64,000 bases of DNA from Gymnorhina tibicen (taxonomy: Eukaryota; Chordata; Aves; Passeriformes; Artamidae): the NCBI GenBank assembly GCA_013399875.1, contig VXAZ01005694.1:667331-731330 (forward strand), in the 5' to 3' direction. Both the position numbers and the translations under genes were made by a program. The notes beneath the pieces were generated by a model. The model saw nothing but the letters and a program-made list of their open reading frames with translations. It was not told the origin of the DNA and searched no databases. Positions 46,721 to 60,738 of this stretch are shown here, one piece after another. Numbering within the stretch: position 1 is the first letter of the stretch; every line of letters begins with the position of its first letter.

Positions 46721-49700
46721 TGTGGGCAAAACTAGAAATATCTTCCCCACGCACCCTTCACGTTCAGTGCGATGGTAATTGCTGTTCCCTCTTTCGAGGC
46801 TAGGCAAACATCCCAGCCGGCGGTGGAAAAGGCAGCTCTCCCCGGGCGCCGCACACCCTCCATCCCTCCCTTCCTTCCAGGACTGGGAACATGAGCTGTG
46901 GCCCCTTGGCTGTTCTGCAGCCCATCAGCACAGCTCCTCACACGCTCATGTCCCAAGTCACCTGCTGGAGTAGGCGCCTTTAATGAAGTAAAGCAATGAT
47001 TCAGCTTCCTCTGTGGCTAAAACAGCCGTGTGTGGCACCTCATCCCATTCCCTGGGCATTTTGCAAACAAATCACCATCTAGGTCTGCAAGGATTGACAG
47101 CATTGTTTGCTCTGTCTGCCTAATCTATATGTCTCCTCTTTCCATTTCGTTATTTGCTTTGGGATTCATGTTTGAAGAGCTATGACTCACTCTACTCGTG
47201 CTCCTACTGCTTAAAATTAAAATAGGAAAGCTTCTCCCTCTACACCCTCCACCTCCCGATTTTCTAATATGTTGTCTTCTGAAGCCGTACACCACCTTAT
47301 AAATCTTTCACCAGAAGGGAGCTGACAGAGAATTCCCATCTGTCACATTAACATAGCCTGGCTGGAAATATTTTTAAAATTTAAGATTGTGTATGGAGGG
47401 AGGGAGTGGACAAGGAGCTGTCTACGTGACTGGGAGAAGGAGAGACAATGGGAAACTCTGAAATACGGCTACCTTGGGTTTGAGAATTTAGGCCCACCAT
47501 GATATTTGCTTCAGCTGCTTTTCTAGAGGATGAGCAACCACCACTCTCTACCTGCACTGTTGGTGATTAGCGCATCTGTGACTGTGGCTCTTGCCATCTT
47601 GCTCCGTACCCTTAAAAACTGGGACGCTTTTGTTAGAAGTAAAAAATATGGTGCCTAACAATTGCCAGAGCTTAAATAGGAATACTTGAAAATTAGCTCT
47701 GCCTACGTTTTCAAAGACGGGGAGGATTGTGTATCTTAAGAGTAAGTTTTTTGTACGTTCTCTCCTTTGAGCTAAACTCCTCTGTGCCACTGAAACCACT
47801 GCTTTGGGCATGGCTGTGGTGGGTTTTCAGCCTTAGGTGTGAAACAGTAAGTTCAGATCTCACCAGGCGGGCACTGAATATGGTCACTCGGGAAAGACAA
47901 GTGAAACAGCTGAGGCGTGTGCCTGCTCAGAGTTAATTAACCTTTGGCAAGGCTTTGCGGCTATGCCTCTGCTGCTACACAAAATAGACTTTAAAGACCA
48001 GTTAGTTCTTAGCCCTGAGTTCTAAGCAGAGCTAACTCCACTTGAGCCCAGTTTGTCTCAGAGGTTGCTGCTTAGCACAGTCCAGAATGAAGACAGGGCA
48101 ACCTGGTGAGTGAACAGTGTGAGTGACTGAGGCTGTTTCCCACTGCTGCTTTCTTCCTCTGTGTCATTCAGCGCTGTATATTTGTGCTTACAGTTCAGTC
48201 TGACCCATGGGCTTCTTTCTTTCTGGGGCTGTCCTGAGCAGGAGCCCGTGGTGACTTGCAATCACTTCATGGGCTCACAGAGCTGCAGTGGATGAATCTA
48301 CGTCACGGGGCATTGTGTTCAAACTGTAAGCCAGAGTCAGCAGAAGATAGTAATTAGTGTAGGAAAGAAAACCCCAACAAACCACCTTTTTTCCTTTGTA
48401 GGACTGCTTTAACTCTGAGATGTAAGCACAGGTAGTATGTCTGCATTCCTCAGCAGGACGAGGGCAGAGTGTTACATTGCAGCTTTCCAGGAACTTGCTT
48501 CATTCTGCCTCATCCCCTGTGTCTCATACAGCAGCTCTGTCATCATGAGGATGCTGTTGAGCTCGTGTTTCAGCCCGTGCCCACGTCACAGCCTGTGCCA
48601 CGCAGTTTTCCCCGGAGCTGAACACACACTGATACGAGCCAGCCACACTGCAGCCCGATTCCCGAGTACGACGTGGACAGAAAGGGGTGGCTTGACAGCC
48701 CGAATCCTGATCTCACTTCCACCTGTTGCACAAATGTTCCGCTGCTCTGGGCGCTCGCTCTGGCTGTCAGCTCATCTCCCGCAAAGCAGTGATAACCTTA
48801 CAATAGCAACCCAGTTTTTCAAAAGAGCTCAGCCTCCCACTCTGACAGCCAGGCTTTACAAGGAAATCACCCCTGACTCAGACACCAAAATGTAATGTTC
48901 ACAGGTAGAAAAGAAGTTTAGCACACTGAGTCCTCAGCTTCTCACGCAATCTGGGCAGCAGACGCTGCTGCTAGGGCTGTTGGAAACTTTGAAAAATTTG
49001 CACCTTCTTTAAGAAACTGAAAGAGAACTCAGTTCTTCTGAAAGTCTGGCTCCAGTTTAGGTGTTGAGCACTCAAAAATTTGAGCTCTCTGAAAAATCTG
49101 GCATCTAACAAAGGAGTGCTGTGAGGATAAATTAATTAATGTGAGATCCTGGGGTAACAGTGTTGACAGGCCTGCTAAACTTTGTAAAGAAGTGAGGAAG
49201 AGTTGCATGTGTTGAAATTTCAGGGAAAATACCTAGTAGGTGAGAAATTATGACCTACTGTGGATCTGCCACGACATAAGGAAAACCACAGTAAGTTCTC
49301 CCATTGCTGAATTCTGCCACTGGGAGAATGAACACTGTTGCCAGTGACAGATATGATACTACTGGCACACAACTTTAGAAGCTTTAAAACATTAAAATAC
49401 AGGCTTTTAGTGAAGTGGAGAAACACAGTATGTCTTTAATCCTGACTTCCTAACCAAGCAGTGCAAAGAATGTTTGAAAGCTGTTGCTGTGTTGCTATTA
49501 GTTTCAACCAGAAAATTTGTTGTCAGGTGGACTTAAATTTTCCAGATGACAATAATATCCCTGCAGGAAATGAGAAGGAGATGAAGCAATGTCTTTGAAA
49601 CTGCTGAGGGACTAGTTTTGTAAAGGAATTATGCAAATATGGTAATGGTGTGGTTTTAGCTGTATGAAAGGAAGAGAAATGCATCCAGGAGATTCCTGTT

Positions 49701-51954
49701 GTTTGTTCTGCATGTTCACTGGTGTAATACCTGCTTAGTGAAAAGTGCTTGTGACTGTCAAGAGACTTCACTGTTCCTCTCAGGGACAGCCAGATAACTC
49801 TGGTTTGGAGGAGAAATAGAAAGGGTCTTACTTCTAGTGTGGTCCTTTCATTTCCTGATAGCTTCTCAAAACACAGCTGAAGAGCAAGGCTCCGTCCGGC
49901 ACATCCCCACTGTGCGGGGCAGCCACACCTTCAGCAGGTTAGCAACATTTATCTCATAGCTTCATGTTCCAAGGACCATCTCTCTCTGTTCTGTAGTGAG
50001 CTCAGCAGCCACAGTCTAACAGAGACAGACTTCTAATGAGTTCAACAGAGCTACTCTATTTCAAATCAGCAGAGAGAGCAGTCAAGTAAATAATCCTTTT
50101 GCAGAGGCAGTAGTTATTTGTTCACACATATCTACATGGACAGTATTCCAAGGGCAGTGGAAACAAGCAGGTTTGGCATTTTTGCCCTTTTTTACCTATC
50201 TTGCCTCACTTCTCAGCATTTCTTTTATAAGCTTTCTCTTTTGCCCTTGGGGTACATCTGGCCATCTCTCTTGCCTGCTTCTGCCAATATTAAAAAAAAA
50301 AAAAGAAAGAAAGAGGTGGGAAAATTAAATGATTTCTGGAATGTGTCAGCAACAAGTAGAATCTCTTGGGATCACCTTTGACATGTAAGAACAATAAGTT
50401 TGAGAGAGGAAATTGGTTTCCCCACGGCTGATGGTTTTCCTGGATTGGCTTACCCCACTCCCACAGCGTTGAGCTATTGAATGCTCAATTAGTGTTCCCC
50501 AAAGTGTCAAATGAATTGAACCAACTCCAGAAATTCTTCACTGCAGTTGATGTATCATTTTTCAGGCTCTGAGAAAAGGACCTACTGTTTCACTCAGTGC
50601 AGCACGCAAGTTCTCCCCTTCTCAACCCTGTGCTGTTTCGCTTTTTTCTTAATGTGGTTCAAGGACACCTGCAAAAATAAACAGGAATGGCAAGTTATTG
50701 CCTCCAGAATGTGTGGAGTACCTCAGAAAACTAGTTTATAAATAGCTAGACAGATGGATATAATGACTATAGTATCTTGAAGTATTTTGGTTCGGTTTTG
50801 TTTTGCTTTGGGCAGTTGCTATAATACCCCGTGTGATTCTGACAACGGTAATGGATTCCCAAAGTGCAGATGGCCAGCTCCATTTTGAGCTACAGGCCAA
50901 AAATCATGCTGGCAAGCCCAAGCATGGGCTTGATTTTTTTGGACTCAAAAACCATGACCTATATTTCACCTCAAATGAAGGGACTTTTTAACAAGCTGAT
51001 GGAACTGGGCTTGTAACTTAAATAAAAATAATAAATTGAAAGCATTGCTTGTATCTCATATTTATATTTTTGAGTCTTTGTAATGTGTTTGGTTACATTT
51101 TCGTCTCATCTTTATATCCCAGAGTCATAAATTTCTTGCTTAGTAATAAAAACAGAGACCATAGTGTGACTCCAAGTTTCAAAGCAAAAGCTTTCACTAG
51201 AATAGAAAAAATGACAGAAATTAAATTATCAGGCTCAAGAGGATTCCAAGGATAACCCATTCTGGTTCAGCCCAGAGCACATTCCGGGAAAGTTCCATCT
51301 TGCCTTGAATCGCTCGCTAAGGTACTCAGTGTAATAGACTCCGCAAATCTTATTTGCATTAACTTTGTTAGGTTTGCTTATTACAGTCATCTTGACCCAG
51401 CCTTTGCTAGGGATGTCAGCTTCCTTTCTCTTGGCCAGGCTTGTTTTTGTGGTCAGAAGAAGCAGACAAACAAAAATAAGATACAGCTACGCCGGGTGCT
51501 GGGCAGGACTGAGTGCACCATGCACCAAAGATGCTCCAAAGAATGAAAAAGCAGAAGTTATATAAACTTAAACCTCAGATCACAGCTGGATTTTAACCTG
51601 AAGTACCAAAGAAATTTGCAACAATAATTTTGCTAATTATTCTGAAGCGAGTTTTAGTATGTTGGTGCTTTGCGGTGAGATTGAGGATTGTTTTTCAAGA
51701 ATTGAAACACTTAGACTTGAGTAAATAATAAAGAGCCAGTCCTCCCAGTTCAGTCAGGAACTATTTGTAAAAAAACTGTGCACGGGGAAGTCTCAAAGAG
51801 GATCTACCTGGAGAGTGATTCAGGAGAAGAACTGAACAGAGAGACAGGGGCAGAGAGACAATGGGTCAATATGCAAATACCCTTTGTTAGTCCCTGAGTC
51901 TGACAGACATGGGGCAGTTAATTAACTGGTAATTTTCATAATGGGTTGGAAAAT
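46721..51954. other. RERG intron: unique sequence, one CpG-richer patch
   Basis: From about 48,550 to 48,790 CpGs are clearly denser than the surroundings, and a 152-codon plus-strand frame (48,437-48,895) crosses them. I do not recognise the frame. At 51,282-51,290 lies a STAT-type TTCCGGGAA and at 51,352-51,359 an octamer ATTTGCAT, 70 bp apart. Both are motif matches only. Confidence 0.5.
50292..50316. repeat. A-rich low-complexity tract
   Basis: A run of about twelve As followed by GAAAGAAAGA. Simple purine tract in the intron. Confidence 0.85.
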
Positions 51955-52530
51955 ACAATTATGTTATCATGCTGGGACGGACAAGAAGTGTTCAGAGAAC
52001 GGAATAAGAATTCAAAATGATCCTGGTGATTTGGAGAAGCGGTGTAAAATGGAACTATACTTTCAAGAAAAAGACCACTTCCATTTAGAAAAAGGTTGTG
52101 ATACAACATGGACAAGTGGAAATTGTGGCAATGAGGCAGAAGATATTAATGGCATGAACAGAGCCTGGGGGTTTGTCTGGTTGAGAATCACTTTGTCCAG
52201 CAAGGACTTGAGGGTTATAATGAATCAGAAGCTGTGACCATGAGTGAGATCAGCCTTTGGCACAACGGGAAAGTATTATACCAAGTATCATGTATAGTAA
52301 TCACTCCACTCTACCTGGAGCTCCTTAAGACTGAGAAAGCAACAAGCAGCATTCTCTAACATTTAAAATGTAGTTGTGCTTACAGCAAAAAGGAAGGGTC
52401 TTAAAATTGCAGCGAGGAGGATTCAGTTAGACCTTAAGGCCAAACATCCAACGGCAAGGATGGCAGACCCCTGGAACAGATTGCTGCGGGAAGGTGGAAG
52501 AATCACAGAAGACTCACACCCCAAAGATAA
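51955..52530 (+). mobile_element. Ancient CR1-type LINE fragment (reverse transcriptase C-terminus to 3' region)
   Basis: A translated stretch reads IQNDPGDLEKRCKMELYF and later SSKDLRVIMNQKL. These fit the CR1 region just after the catalytic Asp-Asp box, where the family has (Q)NDxxDLEKW and then KDLGVIVDxKL. The DNA following it, CCATGAGTGAGATCAG, matches the family's ACATGAGTCAGCAATG. Further on, GACCCCTGGAACAGATTGCT and GGGAAGGTGGAAGAAT match the 3' part (CTGGAACAGGTTGCCCAGGG and AGGTGGT). It is very diverged, with internal deletions between these blocks. It looks older than the copy at 4.4 kb. Boundaries are approximate. Confidence 0.75.
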
Positions 52531-55500
52531 ACATCTGTCCAGAACAGGCGTAGCTGAGCTGTCACAGGGCAGATTGGGTGACCTCAGGGTCCTTATTTCC
52601 AGTGATTTCTTGGGAAAGCCTATATGAAAGAGGAAGAGCTTCATGCAATACCGTCACCATTTCTTTAACATTCTGGGCAAAGTGCCTCCCTTTTGGTACT
52701 CCGTGATTCTGAGGGCGATGGCAGCTGTTCAGTGCAGAAGGCAGCTTGCAGCAGAAGCAGTACAAGGGCGAGTGGAGAAGTGTGACGAGGCTGTTGACTC
52801 AGCCTGTGTGATGAGTTGTGGCTTCAGAGCCTCTTGCCGTCACAGGATGCTCAGGAAAGAGGCAGGGGTGGCATCACTGCCCACCACTTGATTCTAGAAC
52901 AGATGATGGTGGAGCTTGGGCCATGTGAACAAAAGTATTCAGAACTCAACTTCTTTGGGTTTTACAGCACACATGAGGATGCAGCTCCCTGGCCCAGAGA
53001 AAAGCCCCTGCATGCCTGCCCTTTATTTATCCCTGAATGGTATAAAGGGTTGCTGCAGGAAACCTTGCTCACGTTTGGCCTTTGAGCAGGATTCTTATTT
53101 AACATCTCTGAGAGAAGTCCAATGTCCCACCTGCCTCACCTCCTCCTGGGGCCCATTAGAGAAGCCAGCATGGTTTCCTACAGCTTCAGTCCTCACAGAC
53201 TGCAGGCCTTCCTCTAACTTGGCTCCTTATCAGATGTTATGCGTGGAAGAAAACGCTAAAAATACACTTGAAGAAGCCAAAAGAAAGAGATAATGAGAGT
53301 CAAAAATAGAGCATTTTCAGGCACGGGGTGTGTACAACCCCAGAAATTCTACCTTCATTTTAGTTTTCAGCTTTCTAAGAGTGCAAGAAAGTTCTGGGAG
53401 AGTGGGAGAGTGAGTGCTTTGACATGCACACAAAAACCTGTTCCTTGGCAGAAAAAATGTTACTGGCTTTGCTGCTATATCAAGAGCTTTACTACACTGA
53501 CCTCAGCACATACGCAGTGTTTCCTGAAGTAATGTCTTTCTTCTGAATTCCCTCCTCTCTTTATTTTCATTTGGAAACTATGTAGTCAATAAATGTAACA
53601 TTAGGTAGGCTCCTAAACAGAAATAGGCATCAAATCAAAGAAGAGGAGTTGGTGAACAAAGCAGTGGTAAAAAAAGGGAAGACTGGGATTAAGGCTGCAT
53701 AGAAATTTCTTCTATTTTAAACAATGTTCATAGCGTTTTCTCGGCTTCAAAATACGAAACCCAGGGCAGAGAGATTGGTTGGTTGCCTGTGTTGCCTCTG
53801 GTGTTTTCATTGCCTTCCTGTGGGCTTATTTTCCTGGGATAAAATCTTATCTATTCAGAGCGTGGGGGTTTTGTCCCCCATGTGCAGTAATCCCGTTTCC
53901 AGCGCAGAGCCCCTAAATCACAGCTCTTCCCAAATGGCCTGTGCTCAGTTTAGCTGCTGGAAGAAAGGCCATGTAAACGAGAGCATCCGAAACAATCAAG
54001 CACACAATAGATCATTTGTAGTCTCACAGCAATGAAAGGAAGTTTCCATAAATATAAGTCCCTAACAAGCCTGAGTTGTTATTAGGGCATGACAGCAATC
54101 TGACTAAACAGGAGTGTAAATCCAGGGGCTTTAATTGAAGGGATCACCCCAAATATTTAGTCAAATTAATGAAAGAATCAACTACCACCTCTGTTTTCTC
54201 GTGCTGCACTGTCATCCTTGCAGAGTTTGAACGATGTTGAGGGTACTTGAACACATGCTGTTTAAATTGAGTTTGCCCTGAGCGACCTAGACTATAGCCA
54301 TCCTCGAGGCAAAAAACTTGAAATGGGAATTCCAGCCTGTTTCTAATGTCTCCATGGAACCTGCCCTGCAGAAGCCACCAAGAAGCAGCCAGAGAGTGGA
54401 GACTCATGTTTTCCACACACTGTGGAGCTGCAGGGATTAAAGCCTTCTGGTGAAAAGTTTTGTGTCTCATTAGTAGCACCTCAGCTTTTCTGTGCTGATG
54501 ACAGGAGGACTACCCAGTGCGAGGAACTGCGTTCCCATGCAAAATTTTAAACCCGAAATCTTAATTTCATTTTATTTTTCCTTTAGGACTTCTTTATTGT
54601 TTCAGGACTTTTGGTGTAATTTATGCCCTGTTATTTGACCTTATTACATGAGATGCCAAGATTTATGTTAATAGAGGAAAATGCATTTAAAATGTCTCCT
54701 AATATATTTCCCTTGAAATACAGGAAGATTACAGCTGCTGCAATAAACTCATAATCTCTGAATGCTAGAATGGAAATGTTTGACATTAACAGGCTGCTTT
54801 TAGAAATGAAATATCTGTAGCAAGGACATGGAGAACTCACAACTGACGTCTGGTTGTGACTGCATTTGAACTTTGTGTGCTATTTGAGATTCAGAGGGGG
54901 GAAATGTTAACTTTTTACACATACCTCAACACTTCCTGATGTCAACCAGAACCAGAGGCAGCAGAATTCCTCAGGAGAGACTGCTCCCATGTCAGTTTGG
55001 AGTTGGCAGGAACCAAGGAGAATGTGAAATCTTGTGAGAAAGTCTGATCCTTCCTATTTTCCAGTCTCGATGACTTCCATGGAAAATGAATGCTAGGGAA
55101 TGCACACAGAGATTTATGTCTCAACTGCAGCACAAAGTTTAAAAATCTGGAATGGTACGGGACAACTTTGGGAATAGTTGGGTTTGAATCAGCCCCGAGT
55201 TCGTGACGTACCCTGGTTAAATATGTGGCTGGGAGACCTTGAAAGTGGTAAACCATCCTGCAGCCCTTACTGCATGAAATTTCATCACTTTTAGTGTGTG
55301 GGGAGGCTGGCTGTTCTTGTTGTGAAGTAGCAAGTGACAGTGAGATGGAAAGAGGTGGTCTCTGACCAGGTTCTCTACTCCGCCACAGCACTTCCGTGCC
55401 AACTAAGGTTTTCCTAGCTTACCTCACTGCAAATCTGATGCAGTGGAGCAGAGGCTAAGTCTAGGTTTAGAAAATCTGGGCACACTTAAAATCAAAGTAT

Positions 55501-58500
55501 TACAGTGGAGCTGTAGCTCTTACTACTCGTAGCAATCCTTAGTGCTTAAATAAGATGAGGCCCGTTTTTGTACCCACGGAACTCCTGCTGAACTCTGCTG
55601 ACATTGACGGGGCAGTGACTAATTGCTCAAAATAAATTACCACTGCCTGCTCTGAATTCCTTTTTGCTAAGGATTCTAGATCCTTTTGATATACGTAGGG
55701 TTATTTAAATCATCCTTTGAAAAATGAACGTCAGAGGGTGGGTCTGAGCATGACCTCCGCTTTTGGGTTGGGGAAGCCTTGTCGTAACAGACGTTTATCT
55801 GCTGGGCAGGTTTTAATTCACATCCTAGGCATTAATTGCACAATGTATTGCACAGCAGAAATGGTACCTTTCCCTTGTCCTGGAATACTCCACCAGGAGG
55901 AAATCGACCTCAGCGTGGTTATGTATCCTGAAGGAACACAACCGTTTTTGTGCAGAAAAATCACAGATACGGTGCTGCCTATGTCAAGAGAGACAAACAA
56001 CAGCAAAACCCAAAGCAACCCCCAATCTGCTTTAAAAGTATCAATGATTTGCTATTTTTTAACAAAGGAATCAGTGTTTAGCTTATGACTATATTCCATC
56101 CTGGATACACAGACATCAAAACTGAAACACACCACAAACCAGCCCAGTTAAAAATCTTACATTCTTACCATCTTTTCCCACTTCCATCTAGTCAGAACAA
56201 TGACATTAGGCCAGCCTGTAGTTGAAACAAGGTCCAAGTGGTTTCAAAGAAATCAGTAAAATTCATGTGCAGTTTTCTGTGTAACTGAAAGCAGAATTTC
56301 ATCCATTAGGTATTAAATGAGCACACTTAAAATAAGAAATATAAGACTCCAAGCATATGTATCATCAGTTCAAATTAGATTTTACCTCTTGGAGCCTCCC
56401 AGCACAGTGAAGAAACAAACAGGCCTGGAAAGGAATTTCACAGTCAATGAGGAGAACAGCATCTCTTCTACTATTTATTATTTATTATTGCCCTTCTATA
56501 GAGAACCATGGAATGTTTTCTCAGGTTCATCAAGAGTAATTTTTTTATGGTTTTAATGTAAGTTCTTTCTTGTGTTCACTTTGGGCATTTCGTGTGTCTT
56601 GTTCTATAAAATCTGGAATGATTCTTTCTCCCTTTCTAACCACTATGCATTGTCACCATTATTTTGTTTATGCTCTAAAGGGCTCAGAATTGTATACAAA
56701 TATGAAAGAAATCACAGTCCCATCCCTCAAAAGCCTAGGAGGGAAATACTAACATCTTTGAGTTCATCCCTCTTCTGGAAACTAAATTTAGCCTTTAATA
56801 TCTTTTAAAGAGAAATCACAACATTTTGGGAAAGAAATTATTTACTTAAGCCGAAAAAGGTACTCAGTAGAATCTCAGTTGGGGGTTTTATCTGACTTCC
56901 TAAGGCTCCTGAAAATGTCTTGTTTCCCACTTTGAAGGGATAAACTGAAAGACATTTTGCTATTCCAGTAATGCTGGGAATTATAACTCTTTGGTCCTGA
57001 GTTTAAAAAAAATGCCCGGTGTAAAGCATCTGTTAGCACAATTTATCCAGTACAGCTTGAAGGCAAAGATCCCGGTGTTTAATCAGGTCAACAAAGTTGC
57101 TATGTTATTAAGCCACCAAAGGCCTTTGTAATAATAGTAATATTAAACAAGAAATATGCACGTAGCAGGCTATTTGGATGAGTTTTGCAATTATACTCTC
57201 TTTTTGGGGGGGCTGTGTTTCATTTGGTTTTCCTTAAAGAAACATGGGATCTGAATATTGAAGTGTTTCATTGGGAAGCTCATTAGATTAAGCGGAACAG
57301 AGTAAAACTAAAAAAGCAGTATGTTCACACCTGAGAATGTCCTGGTCATGACTGCAGTGAGAGTTGAGAGCTCGCTCTCTGTGATGAAGCACAGCATTGC
57401 TGGAAGGCTGCTTTACTATACCATTTTCTCTCTTTGTGTGAGCTTGGTTATACAGGGGAATATTTAATACAAAATACGGCTAAGCAAAAGTCAGTTTATC
57501 GGTAAAGACCGCTCTTGATGTCAAATTTATAACCAGCTGTAGTCCATAACAATAAGGAATTCTCAGGTGGGAAGTAAAGACCTTTCTTTTACTAAACATA
57601 TTCACTAGCATCAAAGGTATTAAGGCCATTTTTCTCAGGTGGAGCTCCACAGAATCAGATCCAAAACTGAATTGCATGGTGTCCACCTTCTGCAACCAAT
57701 GAAACTGATCTCTGATATACAGAAACTTATTCGTTATCAAGAATCTGCTCTCCACCCTCCCTAAGAGTACAGAAAGGGTCTTGGGAAAATAATACCTGAT
57801 CATGTCCCTAAAGGTTGTATAATAGACTCAAAGTAATTAAATTGAGGTATTAAGGACAACCTGAATGCTAAATACTTAAAGCTTGTCTTCTTACAAATTT
57901 AGCAAGCATGTTAGTAACAAAGAAAATAAATATAACGACTAATGTTAAAAAATGGTTGTCCCATTAATTTTATGCACCAAAAAGTTTACATTATATTTCA
58001 TGTAAATAAAGCTTTTATATGCAAAAGGTGGAGTGCAGATACAGGCACAGAGAGTTAGGAGAGAGTGTGGTTGGTCATTGAGACTAATCCTTCAAGCCAT
58101 TAGTCCCCTATCAGGTATTTGCCTTCTTTGTGAATAGTGTATTAAAAGAAAAATTGCCTCATCCATAAGTTGTTTTCTATTTTAGATTAACAAATATGTA
58201 CAGTCTTTGAAGAAGACATTGCACTGTAGAAATCAATAGCAGATTGCTTTGATAGAGTGAAAATAAAAGAGATTAGGAACATGAAAAACATCAGGAAGTG
58301 CCAAAGCTGCTTCTTCAGTCAAAAGTTATTCCCCGGTTTAAGTTAAAAAGGAAGAATAAGATTGCCTCAACTCTTCCCATGTGTTTGTCATAGCATTTTT
58401 AAGGTATAATAGTGTATATTAAATAAAGTATAAGGTATTTTGGGAGTACTGTCGTGCCTTGGACACCTGTGTGTTGTCTGATGAGCACTGAATCAAGCTG

Positions 58501-60617
58501 ACTTTGCAGATATTCTCTCTTTGTCTCAGTCTTGCTGGGTAGACAGCAACGTACTTGTGGATTTTAAGGGGTGCTTTGCCTGGAAAAGAATGGGTGAAAG
58601 AATGTGAGGATATGGCCATCGTGCACGTCAGGGACTCACAAAAGGGAGTTGACATAGCACATTCACCCTCACAAGTCTGACAAGCAGATAATCTGAGTGT
58701 GCTGTGACGCTCATCCATAACTGAATGACTGAAATGCCCATTCTAACCCCAATTTACTCTAATTGATTCGTTCTTCTATTTATAATTCAAGAAAATAGCT
58801 CTATTTTCTGAAATGTCAACTGAAAACCAGGGGAATGATACCAGTGCACCTGATACTTAGATTGCCTAAACTGCTCTTCTGATGACCTGTGAGGCAAAGT
58901 CATGAAACTGCCATGTCACGGGGGTGCTGGATGATGTGAACTACAATTAATGCCATCAGAGAAAGCAGACAGTTCTGCTCATGGGCTGCCACTTAGCCGT
59001 GTAGCTTTTGCAGTTGCAGAGTAAATAGCTCTGTAGCACGCTTTTGGAGGTTAATTCTCCACCAGGATAATTATTCAGACACTGAATTATGTGCACAGTC
59101 CTCAGTGCACCTAGGTCTCTGCTCCGTGTGCATACTGTCAGCTCTGCACGTCCTTATTCCCACACAGTCCCACAGCCCAGAATCGGGTGGGACAGTTTAG
59201 TTACAGCTGCAAAACACTCTCCATCCAAAATGCAGCAGTTTGGGGGTGATTCACAATTGCCAGAATCGCTGGAATTTTCTCTAGTTTCTCTGAAAAAATT
59301 ATCTCCTTTCTTTCAGAGCAGACTGCTTGCTGATTTGACAAGTGGTTTCAGCCTCCCCAAAGCTGAGTTTTCCTTCTATTATTGCTTTGCTTACAAACCT
59401 CCTTCGTTTTCTACCTCCCCTCCTGTCCCTGGACTGATACTGCAGCAAACTGCTTCATCCAGTCCATCCCCTTCCAGCTGCGGGAAGTTGCTCAGCTCCA
59501 CTTACTCCCCACTGTCCGTTCAGAACAAAACCCAGCTGAGTTTTTAGCACAGGTGAGAAGAGGCTTCCTGTCCTTTCCCCTCCAACTTGTATTGTAAACC
59601 CTAAGTAGGAATATTCACTTCCCCATTGATTAAGGGAGGTTCTTCTGATCCCTGCTGGGTTCCCAGGGTGGCCACAGCGGTACATCCCTCACTGCTGTCC
59701 CTCACCTAGAGGCTGCTTCCCTTCAGCGGGGCTGCAAAAGGCTCAGCACATGATCCTCCCGGTACATTGCAGATGTGGCTGGCGAGCAGCACCACAGGAG
59801 CAGCTCAGGGGACACACACAGCTGCTTTCTGTGTCCTGACCGTCGGGAAGAACACCCTGGACACAATGGTTTTCGGCTGCAGGCCGACACGGAGCATGAG
59901 GATGCACGCCGACTCCTCATCTTCCTCCGGGCCAGCTCGTCAGATGGCTCGAGAGGAATGCTAGGGTGGATCTGCAGACACTTGTGGCTGTGCTGAGGGC
60001 GCATCCATCATGGTCTCATCGTGGCTGCATATGTCTTTGAACGAGAAGAGCTGGGCGGAGGGAACGCTGAAGGCAAAGCCCTGCAGCTCCACGGCAGCAG
60101 CCACATCCCAGGACATCCCTCACTCCAGGCTGCTCCTAAAGGCAAAATGTGAGAGCAACATATTCTGGATTTGTGGGTTCCACCTAAACTGATGAGAGGA
60201 GTAAAGATAAAAAGGGAAGCAAAAATATTTGCAGCTGTTCGAATAGGAAATTTCTGTGCCGTTTAGACCTCAAAATCAGATTTTGTTCAGGCACCGGCAC
60301 ATGTTGCTGCACTGGTTTTTACAAGACACCAGATGCTGATCTGATTTGCTTCACAGAAGCCATTAACAATCCAGGAGATTTAGGAGGCTGCTGATAAGAG
60401 AAGGTACAGCAGCTCTGTAAAATTGTCTCATTAAACGTTGATAAGGGTTGAAGTGCGAGCTTTCATCTACATTTGATCTCTTCCCAAATATGTGGAGTGG
60501 TTGAACCTGCTCATTTTCCTAAATAATAAAACTATTACATTAAACCTTTCAGAAAGTAGTAGATTAATTCACCATCCTCCATTGAAGAGGCAGTTGTAGA
60601 GATCTTTTTTAAACTGC

Positions 60618-60738
60618 TTTTTTTTTTTTTTTTAATGTCAAAGCTTTGGAGGCTACTGCTGACATCTACTTACGTGGTTTTAATTAAGTATTATTTTCAA
60701 TGCACCTGAAGCTGTCGTCGAAAGATTTTTTTTTTTTT
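60618..60738. repeat. Two poly(T) runs about 100 bp apart
   Basis: T-runs at 60,618-60,633 (16 T) and 60,726-60,738 (13 T). The sequence between is unique AT-rich DNA; I do not recognise an element bounded by them. Confidence 0.85.

Noticed and set aside
59089..59547. 152-codon Ser/Pro/Leu-rich frame
   Set aside because: Low-complexity composition typical of chance frames in pyrimidine-rich DNA; no homology recognised.
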